Below the pieces are notes generated by a model, which did no database searches, was not told the DNA's origin, and was given only the letters and a program-made list of their open reading frames with translations. Source: Bacteroidota bacterium (GTDB taxonomy: Bacteria; Bacteroidota; Bacteroidia; Cytophagales; Cyclobacteriaceae). From it: 26,981 bases of DNA. The stretch is from positions 1-26,981 of the forward strand of contig JAEZBX010000176.1 in NCBI GenBank assembly GCA_023412765.1, given 5' to 3'. Positions 16,101-23,800 of this stretch are shown here, piece after piece. Within the stretch, counting starts at the first letter, position 1, and every line of letters begins with the position of its first letter. A program made the position numbers and the translations under genes.

Positions 16101-16128
16101 GAAACCAATTAATGCGTAAATTGGTTTC
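16101..16128 (+). promoter_or_regulatory. Perfect 10-bp inverted repeat in the msrA upstream region
   Basis: GAAACCAATT and AATTGGTTTC are separated by 8 bp, ending 21 bp before the msrA start codon. It may be an operator or an mRNA hairpin near the ribosome entry site. There is no T run, so it is not a terminator. Confidence 0.5.
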
Positions 16129-16149
16129 TAATTCAAACGCCAGCAAACG

Positions 16150-16791
16150 ATGAAGCTAATACTAATTGCTTTCTTATTTCTTCAAGCTTGCGATAGCAAC
16201 TCAAGTATGAAGGACACACATCAAATACGACAAACGCAAAATTCAATGAATGACCCTAAATTACAGATTGCAACCTTTGGATCAGGATGCTTCTGGTGTA
16301 CTGAAGCCATTTTTCAAGACGTGGACGGAGTTGAAAAGGTAGTCTCCGGATACATGGGGGGGCACGTGAAAAACCCTACCTATAAAGAGGTATGTACCGG
16401 AAAAACTGGACACGCAGAGGTTCTCCAGGTCACATATGATCCCGAAAAAGTTACTTATGAAGAGTTGTTAGAAATTTTTTGGAAGACACATGATCCCACA
16501 ACCTTGAACCGCCAGGGAAATGACGTAGGTCCTCAATATAGATCAGCCATTTTTTACCACACAGACGAACAGAAAAAGCTTGCAGAGCATTACAAAGAAC
16601 AACTTACTGCTGCGGAGGTATTTGACCAACCTATTGTAACGGAGATCACCCCTGCTTCAGTATTTTATAAGGCAGAAGATTATCATCAAAATTATTATAA
16701 CCTCAACGGTGATGCTCCATACTGCGCATTTGTCATAAAGCCGAAGGTTGAAAAGTTCAGGAAAGTGTTTAAAGAAAAATTAAAAAATTAA
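16150..16791 (+). CDS. msrA: Peptide-methionine (S)-S-oxide reductase MsrA, lipoprotein form (213 aa)
   Basis: The catalytic motif GCFWC is complete (Cys47, Cys50), with downstream MsrA signatures GYMGGHVKNPTY, KTGHAEVLQVTYDP, FWKTHDPTTLNRQGNDVGPQYRSAIF and AEDYHQNYY, and a further cysteine in APYCAF (Cys192) that could act in resolving. The enzyme reduces methionine-S-sulfoxide in proteins with thioredoxin-like reductants. The first 14 residues form a lipoprotein signal with a lipobox ending in LQAC (Cys14), so the mature protein is probably lipid-anchored outside the cytoplasm. A 25-residue polar linker separates the anchor from the catalytic domain. No MsrB is fused or adjacent. A perfect inverted repeat precedes the gene and a strong hairpin terminator follows about 95 bases after the stop. 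Confidence 0.93.
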   Translation: MKLILIAFLFLQACDSNSSMKDTHQIRQTQNSMNDPKLQIATFGSGCFWCTEAIFQDVDGVEKVVSGYMGGHVKNPTYKEVCTGKTGHAEVLQVTYDPEKVTYEELLEIFWKTHDPTTLNRQGNDVGPQYRSAIFYHTDEQKKLAEHYKEQLTAAEVFDQPIVTEITPASVFYKAEDYHQNYYNLNGDAPYCAFVIKPKVEKFRKVFKEKLKN

Positions 16792-16811
16792 CAAAAAGTT
16801 AAGAAATAAAT

Positions 16812-16837
16812 GTAACCTGAACCTTGGTCACCCGTTA
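16812..16837 (+). promoter_or_regulatory. Candidate ECF-sigma promoter (GTAACC / CGTTA)
   Basis: GTAACC at 16812-16817 and CGTTA at 16833-16837 give the spacing AAC-N16-CGTTA. This matches the general ECF promoter pattern (AAC near -35, CGT near -10, 16-17 bp apart) rather than the Bacteroidota housekeeping pattern. An ECF sigma gene lies about 1 kb away. It points toward the terminator at 16887-16915. Confidence 0.45.
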
Positions 16838-16844
16838 GTATTAA

Positions 16845-16915
16845 GTGAGTAGAGTAAATCTTCTCATAGGTTTAGGTTTAGGTAACAAAAAAGCTCTGGG
16901 ACGCAGAGCTTTTTT
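16845..16915 (+). ncRNA. Candidate small RNA of about 70 nt
   Basis: Predicted from the ECF-type promoter to the strong intrinsic terminator. The interval has no convincing ORF: an open frame crosses the hairpin but lacks protein-like features. It contains a GGTTTA repeat (16867-16884). The transcription start is estimated, not observed; the stretch could equally be only the 3' end of the msrA transcript. Confidence 0.3.
16887..16915. terminator. Strong bidirectional intrinsic terminator between msrA and the anti-sigma gene
   Basis: AAAAAAGCTCTG and CAGAGCTTTTTT form a perfect 12-bp stem around GGACG. The A and T tracts make it functional in both directions, suiting the convergent arrangement of msrA (plus) and the sigma/anti-sigma operon (minus). 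Confidence 0.9.
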
Positions 16916-16924
16916 GCTTTCTTC

Positions 16925-17011
16925 CCTTCCCGAAAGTTTCATGGGGATACTGGAAAGTAGATATACTGGTTAATTAACTTTCGGGAAGGTCGTGTATTAA
17001 CTTTCGGGAAG
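16925..17011. repeat. CTTCCCGAAAGTT repeat, three copies in two orientations
   Basis: The 13-mer CTTCCCGAAAGTT occurs on the plus strand at 16926-16938 and on the minus strand at 16976-16988 and 16999-17011. The first two form a 14-bp inverted repeat (16925-16938 with 16976-16989). The third copy overlaps the stop codon of the anti-sigma gene and encodes its last residues. A further GCTTCCC-GTC-GGGAAGC palindrome lies at 17014-17030 inside the gene. Confidence 0.7.
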
Positions 17012-17521
17012 CTGCTTCCCGTCGGGAAGCTGAACCCCCTGCCCCTCCAACTTCTGCAACTGCTGATTCAACAAATTTATTCTCACCAACAGATTCAGAA
17101 CCAGTGCATCTTTTACCTTTTGAGTGGGCCTTGTTCTCATTTCTTCTTTGAGGATCATATACATTGCCTCGAGCTGTTTGAAATCCTGGGTAAAGCCGTT
17201 AAGTCCTTCGTTCTTGTTGAAGCCGTCGATCAATTCAACCTTTTCCGAAATCTGCTGAAAGTAGTAGGCTTCAACATCGCGAAATTCATTTGCTGCTACA
17301 TCCAATTTCTGAGAAGTGAAAAAATGTTTTGGTACGAGCAGGTATGCTGAAAGAATCATAAAAACAATTGCTGCCGCTCTCCACATAACCAGGGAGTTCC
17401 AGAACGTTCCTGAATTGAAGTTCATAGACGCTTCAATACTGCGCCACACATTTCCGCTCGGTTCTTTATCATCAAAATTACCTCGATTCTTTCGAATGAA
17501 ATCATCTAACTCGTCTTTCAT
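16997..17521 (-). CDS. Probable membrane anti-sigma factor (174 aa)
   Basis: Residues 1-40 form a cytoplasmic segment with MKDELDDFIRKNRGNFDDKEPSGNVWRSIE, similar in style to the sigma-binding N-termini of short Bacteroidota anti-sigma proteins. One membrane helix at about 46-63 (MWRAAAIVFMILSAYLLV) is followed by a periplasmic helical region with coiled-coil character (VEAYYFQQISEKVELIDGFN, VLNLLVRINLLNQQLQKLEGQ). It lacks a recognisable zinc-binding motif. Position is the main evidence: it lies 31 bp downstream of an ECF sigma gene on the same strand. The C-terminal QLPDGKQLPES is encoded by a repeat-rich stretch, so the end of the protein may have been extended by repeat insertion. The signal sensed is unknown. 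Confidence 0.7.
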   Translation of the reverse strand: MKDELDDFIRKNRGNFDDKEPSGNVWRSIEASMNFNSGTFWNSLVMWRAAAIVFMILSAYLLVPKHFFTSQKLDVAANEFRDVEAYYFQQISEKVELIDGFNKNEGLNGFTQDFKQLEAMYMILKEEMRTRPTQKVKDALVLNLLVRINLLNQQLQKLEGQGVQLPDGKQLPES

Positions 17522-17552
17522 AAATATATAGTTTAGGTAACCTTCACATTTA

Positions 17553-18116
17553 TTAAGTATTCAATATCTCTTTCAGTTTAGTACGCGCTCTATTCAACTG
17601 GGACTTTGAGGTTGATTCGCTGATACCCAGAATTTGTCCAATTTCCTCGTGATCATATCCCTCTAACAGATACAACGACAAGACTGCCCGATATCCGTCA
17701 GGTAAGTTCTCAATTCCCCTCTTTACTCGCTCTACAGTTAGTCCCTCCCGATATTCTGTGACATCCACCTCATCCGACACATCCCATTGTTCATCGTCGG
17801 GAAAGTCTACGTATTTATTCTTTTTCAGGGCGTTAATCGCCTTATTAACGACAATACGCTTAAGCCATGCTCCGAAAGTTGCGTCACCACGGTATTTATC
17901 CAGATTCCGAAAAGCGTTTATAAAGGCATCCTGCAATACATCCTCTGCTTCGACATCACTACGTGTGATCCTGTATGCCACGTTATACATTGCTTTGGAA
18001 TACAACTTATAAAGCTGGTAATGAGCGTCGCGGTCACCCTTCCGGCAACGGTCAATCAAATCATCGTGCAGCCCCGTTTGGTTCAAACTATGTACCCTCT
18101 TGATGTACAAAGACAA
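17553..18116 (-). CDS. ECF-type RNA polymerase sigma factor (187 aa)
   Basis: Region 2 runs over about residues 20-90 (LIDRCRKGDRDAHYQLYKLY, VAYRITRSDVEAEDVLQDAF, FGAWLKRIVVNKAINALKK) and region 4 over about 130-187 (IENLPDGYRAVLSLYLLEGY, HEEIGQILGISESTSKSQLN, RARTKLKEIL). Length and organisation are typical for extracytoplasmic-function sigma factors. The reading frame has no ATG before residue 43, well inside region 2, so translation must begin at a rare codon; I use TTG 18116, the most upstream candidate before an in-frame stop at 18147-18149. The gene is followed by its presumed anti-sigma partner. The region directly upstream is the heptamer array, and no ECF-type autoregulatory promoter is visible there. 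Confidence 0.92.
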   Translation of the reverse strand: MSLYIKRVHSLNQTGLHDDLIDRCRKGDRDAHYQLYKLYSKAMYNVAYRITRSDVEAEDVLQDAFINAFRNLDKYRGDATFGAWLKRIVVNKAINALKKNKYVDFPDDEQWDVSDEVDVTEYREGLTVERVKRGIENLPDGYRAVLSLYLLEGYDHEEIGQILGISESTSKSQLNRARTKLKEILNT

Positions 18117-18144
18117 GATAAAAAGAAAAGGGTTGCGTGGATTA

Positions 18145-18190
18145 GTTTAAGGTTTAAGGTTTAAAGTTTAAAGTTTAAAGTTTAAAGTTT
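18145..18190 (+). repeat. Heptamer tandem array, left arm (GTTTAAR)x6
   Basis: Two GTTTAAG and four GTTTAAA units in perfect tandem, plus a partial GTTT. It lies directly upstream of the sigma factor gene (minus strand). The inverted partner is at 18274-18301, with an 83-bp spacer between. Confidence 0.92.
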
Positions 18191-18273
18191 CGCACAGAAA
18201 ACGACTTTCCGATGCGATTTGGATACGCTAAAACATTGTTCTCAACGAGGTCCGCGTTAAAACCCACAACCTG

Positions 18274-18301
18274 AAACCTTAAACTTTAAACCTTAAACTT
18301 T
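18274..18301 (-). repeat. Heptamer tandem array, right arm (inverted, 4 units)
   Basis: Four units on the plus strand, AAACCTT, AAACTTT, AAACCTT, AAACTTT, are the reverse complement of GTTTAAR. The array overlaps the 3' end of the cca gene: the last codons (AAA GTT TAA) are themselves a repeat unit. Confidence 0.92.
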
Positions 18302-19720
18302 TTCCAGTCCTTTCTCTCGCGCAATCTTCTCTAACAACTCCATGGCTTCTTCCTTATTGTTTCTAATGATACCGTCGAGAATTGCATCTTTGATCTGTTC
18401 TTTAATTTCACCAATTATCCTCCCAGGTGGGAGATTGTAAAGCTTCATAATTTCATCGCCTGTAACAGGTGGCTGAAAATTTCGGATGTGATCCTTTTCT
18501 TCTACCTCCTTTATTTTTTGTTCAACGAGATCAAAATTTTTCAAAAACCGACTGACCTTATCGTAATTTTTTGACGTGATATCGGCGCGGCAAAGCGTCA
18601 TGAGAGCGTCTATATCCTCGCCAGCATCAAACAGCAACCTCCGAATTGCTGAGTCGGTAACTTCTTTCGAAAGTGGTATCGGCCTGAGGTGAAGTCTTAC
18701 CAGCTTCTGCACAAATTCCATCCTATCATTGAGTGGCAATTTCAGACGCTTGAAGATACCGGGAGTCATTCTGGCACCTCGATCTTCATGGCCATGAAAA
18801 GTCCAGCCATGAACTTTGTCATAACGTTTGGTTGCCGGTTTAGCAATATCATGAAGTATAGCTGCCCATCTCAGCCACAGATCATCAGACACTTTTGCAA
18901 CATTATCGAGTACTTGTAACGTATGAAAAAAGTTGTCCTTATGCGCGCGGTTGCCAACGTATTCCACACCATGCAATGCCACCAGCTCTGGGAAAAATTG
19001 TTTAAGCAGGCCGCTGTGAAACAGTAGCTTAAAACCATAGGACGGAACGGGACTGCAAATAATCTTATTCAACTCATCGGTTATACGCTCTTGCGACACA
19101 ATCTTCAACCTTTCAGCCTGATTAATTATGGCTTCAAAAGCCGTAGCTTCAATGTCAAAGTTTAGCTGCGAAGCAAACCGAACCGCGCGCATCATTCTCA
19201 ATGGATCGTCAGAAAAAGTGACTACTGGATCGAGAGGAGTCCTGATAATTTTTTTCTTTAAATCCTCCCTGCCATCAAACGGATCAATCAAATTACCATA
19301 TGTGGCTTGGTTTAGGCTAATAGCCATGGCGTTGATGGTGAAATCTCTCCGCCGTTGATCATCGTCGAGCGTTCCATCTTCGACAACCGGCTTTCTTGAC
19401 TCTCTGCGGTATGACTCTTTTCGCGCACCTACAAACTCAAGTTCAAGATCCTGGTAAACAATTTGCGCCGTACCAAAACTTTTGAATATAGTAACCTTGA
19501 CACCTGGTCCAAGGGATTGGGCTACCTTTTGGGCCAACGAAATTCCACTGCCGACACAAACGAAATCTACGTCTTTAGACGGCCTGTCTAAAATCAAATC
19601 GCGCACATATCCACCAACAACATAGGTTTCGAGCTGTAGAGCATCGGCAACTGCACCAACTTCTTGAAATACTTTACTTTTCAGAGCCGCAGCAAAATTC
19701 ATAGGACCAGATGAAATCAT
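18293..19720 (-). CDS. cca: CCA tRNA nucleotidyltransferase / poly(A) polymerase family, with HD domain (475 aa)
   Basis: A class II nucleotidyltransferase that adds or repairs the 3' CCA of tRNA. The catalytic head shows GGYVRD (36-41), the metal-binding KDVDFV (Asp50, Asp52), GTLDDDQRRRDFTINAMAI, the nucleotide-selecting DDPLRMMRAVRFA (171-183) and ERITDEL (211-217). A C-terminal HD-type domain has HTLQVLDNV and LHDIAKP (His290, Asp291). An alternative start at ATG 19702, six codons in, fits the family N-terminus slightly better. The gene lies 51 bp downstream of the PorP/SprF-like gene on the same strand and could be co-transcribed. Its stop codon lies within the inverted heptamer array. 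Confidence 0.93.
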   Translation of the reverse strand: MISSGPMNFAAALKSKVFQEVGAVADALQLETYVVGGYVRDLILDRPSKDVDFVCVGSGISLAQKVAQSLGPGVKVTIFKSFGTAQIVYQDLELEFVGARKESYRRESRKPVVEDGTLDDDQRRRDFTINAMAISLNQATYGNLIDPFDGREDLKKKIIRTPLDPVVTFSDDPLRMMRAVRFASQLNFDIEATAFEAIINQAERLKIVSQERITDELNKIICSPVPSYGFKLLFHSGLLKQFFPELVALHGVEYVGNRAHKDNFFHTLQVLDNVAKVSDDLWLRWAAILHDIAKPATKRYDKVHGWTFHGHEDRGARMTPGIFKRLKLPLNDRMEFVQKLVRLHLRPIPLSKEVTDSAIRRLLFDAGEDIDALMTLCRADITSKNYDKVSRFLKNFDLVEQKIKEVEEKDHIRNFQPPVTGDEIMKLYNLPPGRIIGEIKEQIKDAILDGIIRNNKEEAMELLEKIAREKGLEKV

Positions 19721-19771
19721 CCGGCGAAGTAAGGGGAAAGATTGGAAGATTGAAAATGGGTATGAGCGAAC

Positions 19772-20794
19772 CTAGTTCCAGAAACCTTCCTTACTGTTAA
19801 AAGTAGGACAAGGAATCAACCGATATTTCTTTTTAGATTCCTTTTTAGTTTTCGAATTGAACTCATACACGATAGAAACTTCGTGAGCACCGCCTGACGC
19901 AGTCTGCATCTCAGAAATGGTAAAATCGTAACTGTAACCGATGGTTAGCTGCTTAAAATACAATCCGAGATACAATATCAATGCGTCCTGGGCAACACTG
20001 TTTATGACAGTTTTCTGAAATGGTTTACCGCGATACCATACTCCAACGGAAATCGGGTCGACATGGTAATTGACACCAAGATCTAACTGCGTAAAAGATT
20101 TTCCTTGCATGCGATAGATGAATGAAGGTGTGAGGTACGAGGGCCGCGACCGGTTAAGCAAACCACCGGTGAGGCTTAGCCGAATCCCGCCGTGAATCGA
20201 AGTCTTCATATCAAGTCGACTGACTTCATTGAGAACAGAAAGGTTTGGTCGGTTCATATGCTGAAAAGAACCTCCGATCCAGAGACTTTTTGAATATAGT
20301 AAAAAGCCCGAACCAAAATCGAAATGACTTTGTCTTCCAAGTTTATTCAATTCAGGGTCGAGCGAAATTCCATCGTATTCAAGACCATCTCCGAGCTGCA
20401 ACTTCGAACGATCTAATCCATTGGATCCATATCCAAATGACAGACCTGGAGAAAAGACGAGGTTTTCCGACAGCTTTATCTTATATGAATACATCAGCGC
20501 TCCCGTAGTAGTCCTCCATCCTGCTGAGCCCATTTTGTCTGTTGTAAACAAGAAACCAAATCCACTTCTTAGTTCGTTAACGAATAGATCGTACGATACA
20601 GCATACGTTGCAAAAGCTTGGGGCAAACTAGGCCACTGAATTCTGTGGTTGGCCACAAATCGGTGCTGCGGCGTTATCCCTGTGAAGCCGGGATTAAGAT
20701 ATAGCGGCGACTGATAATATTGGGAAAACTGAGGATCCTGCGCGGCAGCAGCGAAGCTCAGCATCAATAGCGCTATTTGTAAAAGCTTTTTCAT
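19772..20794 (-). CDS. PorP/SprF family type IX secretion outer-membrane protein (340 aa)
   Basis: Signal peptide MKKLLQIALLMLSFAAAA, then the family start QDPQFSQYYQSPLYLNPGFTG. The body alternates beta strands typical of a membrane barrel (GFGFLFTTDKMGSAGW, MYSYKIKLSENLVFSPGLSFGY, LDLGVNYHVDPISVGVWYRG, LTIGYSYDFTIS, HEVSIVYEF) and ends with the conserved RLIPCPTF. In Flavobacterium, SprF is needed for surface delivery of the adhesin SprB, and such proteins are usually encoded next to their large partner. That order holds here: the giant SprB-like gene ends 70 bp upstream. The pairing as exporter accessory and cargo is inferred from this arrangement. Confidence 0.92.
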   Translation of the reverse strand: MKKLLQIALLMLSFAAAAQDPQFSQYYQSPLYLNPGFTGITPQHRFVANHRIQWPSLPQAFATYAVSYDLFVNELRSGFGFLFTTDKMGSAGWRTTTGALMYSYKIKLSENLVFSPGLSFGYGSNGLDRSKLQLGDGLEYDGISLDPELNKLGRQSHFDFGSGFLLYSKSLWIGGSFQHMNRPNLSVLNEVSRLDMKTSIHGGIRLSLTGGLLNRSRPSYLTPSFIYRMQGKSFTQLDLGVNYHVDPISVGVWYRGKPFQKTVINSVAQDALILYLGLYFKQLTIGYSYDFTISEMQTASGGAHEVSIVYEFNSKTKKESKKKYRLIPCPTFNSKEGFWN

Positions 20795-20864
20795 TCAATC
20801 AGGTTAAAAAGTTCTCCAGTTGTTCAGCGAAGTTTTCCATTTGAAATAGAGTTTCGTATCCCAA

Positions 20865-23800
20865 CTATTTTATCAACGTCACATCTCCGATCTTGGTAGT
20901 GCGTTGTCCATCGGACAATCGCAAGACCAGCTTATAGACGTATACCCCTGCCGGTAACGCCCTTCCATTCTTGTCGTAACCATCCCAACCGATGTTCTTG
21001 TCCCTGCTTTCGAAAAGCAGGTTACCCCAGCGGTCAAATATTTGCATCTGGAACTCCTCCACCCCGCGCATGATTGGCAGGAATACGTCATTGAATGTTC
21101 CACTACCGGGCTGTCCTCCGGAAGGACCAGTAACGGACGGGGTAAACGCATTGGGGAGTTTCATAAATCCGCCATCAAGTGCAACTACCTCCTGCTGAGC
21201 CGTATCGTAGCAAATCAAATTTCCGTCGAGTATTCCATCTCCATCCACATCCTTGTTGCCATTGTCGAACCCGGCAATAAGCGTTACTAAATATTTGCCT
21301 TCAAGCTTATAGGTGTGACGTGGTTCAAATTCATTGGACGTAGCGCCATCATCGAATATCCACTCATAGTGGGTTGCCCGAGCCGACTTATTGAAGGTTT
21401 GCATCTCGGTGTCAGGCACATACAAAGGATTTGGACGAAGCTCAAAGATTGAAGAAGGTTTGTCAAATATCTGTATACCCTTTTGCTCCGCCTGGGCACT
21501 CTGGCCGGTCGCCAGATAACTTGCCGTGAGATAGATATCGTAGACACCGGGCTTCAATATTCTGAACACTGGATTTCTCAGTGTCGAAGTTGTTACGAGT
21601 CCTGCCTGGTCATAAAGCTCCCACATAAATGTATCAGCTCCCGGAGATAGATTCTCTATAGTTATATCAGCAGGGAAACAAGCCGCCAGCGGTGTGGCCT
21701 TAAACGCGGCACCCACCATCGGCAATTGAATATTGAGCTGCTTGGTGTCGACACTCTGACATGTTTTATTATCAGTATCACGTGCAGCAATATTTACTGC
21801 GCGCAATGTGACGTTCTTTATACCTGCAGAAATGTAGTCTACCGTATAATTTGCTGTACCCGATCCAGTAGCTGGAGTAGCGAGTACATCTCCAAAGTCC
21901 CAGGTATATTCAAAGTCGGTGGCGTCTAGAGGCGTCGAGTTGTTTGTGAAGTTCACTGTTGAAATACCACCAGTAAATGGTGCAGGTGGATCAGGATTAG
22001 TTGACATCAACGCTGTCACACCTCTGTAAACTTTGACTTCTTCCATGTACTCAGCCGTACAGCCTTCGCTATTTGCAGCTTCATAGATAACCTCATAGTA
22101 CATGGGATTCGTAGTGGTATTATTCGTGAAAGTGAAAGTCACACTCGCAACAGGCCCACTCCGTTCGTCAAGTCTTTGTGTTGTGCCCTTTTCACGATAG
22201 TACCATGTTCCAATATCAACACCTGCCGATTGATCTCTGAAAGTTGTGCTCTCTCCACTACACAGGATCAGTTCACCTGGAAGAATATTAAGAAACACAT
22301 TAGGATAAACCGTCACGGTTCTCGTTGCGAACTTAGGTTCACACAACGCATTCTCGGCCTGTAGTCTTACGGGATAAACCGTTGAGCTCTCAGTAGAACC
22401 CGCTGCAAACACGTGAGTAATAGTTTGAACGCCAGGCGCTCTGTCCTCCGGACCGGGAGATAACGGGTCGTTCACAACGGTTTGGCTACCATCAGTCCAG
22501 ATCCATGTGTATTTGATGCCAGGCTCGACTTGCCATTGGAACGTAAAGGTTCCTCCCGGGCATTGCGCCGTCGGAGCCAACACCTCGAAGTCAGGATTAA
22601 TATTGATAAGATTGACAGGAACTGCTTGAGGCACATTGGTCGACTCACAGCCATTTAAGTCACGCACCCGAAGCAACGTATAAGTAGTGTTCTGTTGGAA
22701 ATTGCTTATCGGAATCATCGTGTTTTCAGTACCGATGAGGTTGGTAAAGGTGGTTAACCCCGTAGAGTAGTCATACTCAATCGGTGCAGTTCCTAACGAC
22801 ATATTGAGCGATAGAGTGAATGATTCGCCCTGACACACGTTTGACGGCGCAGAGAATGAAACGACCGGCAACGGGTTGACAGTTACTTCCACGATGTTAT
22901 CCTTTCCTAAAGTTCCGCAAGATCCCGAAGTAACGAGTCTCCTATAGTAGGTAGTCTGACTTAGTGAAGGCGGATCAAATTCGTTGCTTATTGCTCCTGG
23001 TATTGAAATCCAGTCAGCATCGTTCGCCGATCCTGTTAAGGATTGCTGCCATTGGAATTGGTAGCCTCCAATTCCGCCGAATGGTGGTACCAGCTCATTA
23101 ATGAGAACGGGATCTTCTCCCACGCATATCGACTGGTTAATACCAATTAACCCGGCTATAAACGGCGGAGGATTAATAATGATCACTGACACTGGCAGAG
23201 ATGGACAGTTATTTTTATCAGTAGCTGTAATAGTATAGCTACCGAACGGCAAATTTTGGAATGACTCGTTTGCACTACCAGCGGTTATTACCCGGTAAGG
23301 ATTGACCGGATCGCCGGACCTTACTAACGTATAGGTATATGTCGTTGGTATATTTCCACCCGATGCAACAACATCGATCTGTGCATCGGTTGCGTCTTTA
23401 CAGCTCAAGGCATATCCGCCTGCGTTCATAACAACAGTTGCGCTGAGCTCCACCTGGAGTGGATTGACCAAGGATACCGGAGCAGAATCCACAGTACATC
23501 CATTTGAGTCTTCTACTCTCACATTATAAGAACCGGCGCTTAGATTTGAGAATATACCATCGTTGTTAGGATCAACAGTATTGGTCTGCAACAACAAATA
23601 GCTTGAATAACTACCCGATCCCCCTGACGCAACCGTGCTGATGACCCCGTCAGTACCAAGGAAACATGAGATGGGTTGATCTATTGCCAATGTTGCAGAA
23701 AGTGTCGGCGGCTCAACAAGCGTTATATTCTCAACTGCCGTACATCCGCGTGCATCCTGAACTTCCACAACGTGAGGGCCAGCGGCGAGTGAATTGAACA

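Noticed and set aside
16844..16972. Short plus-strand open frame through the msrA downstream terminator (GTG start, about 43 codons)
   Set aside because: It reads through a perfect 12-bp terminator stem and a low-complexity GGTTTA repeat; composition is not protein-like.
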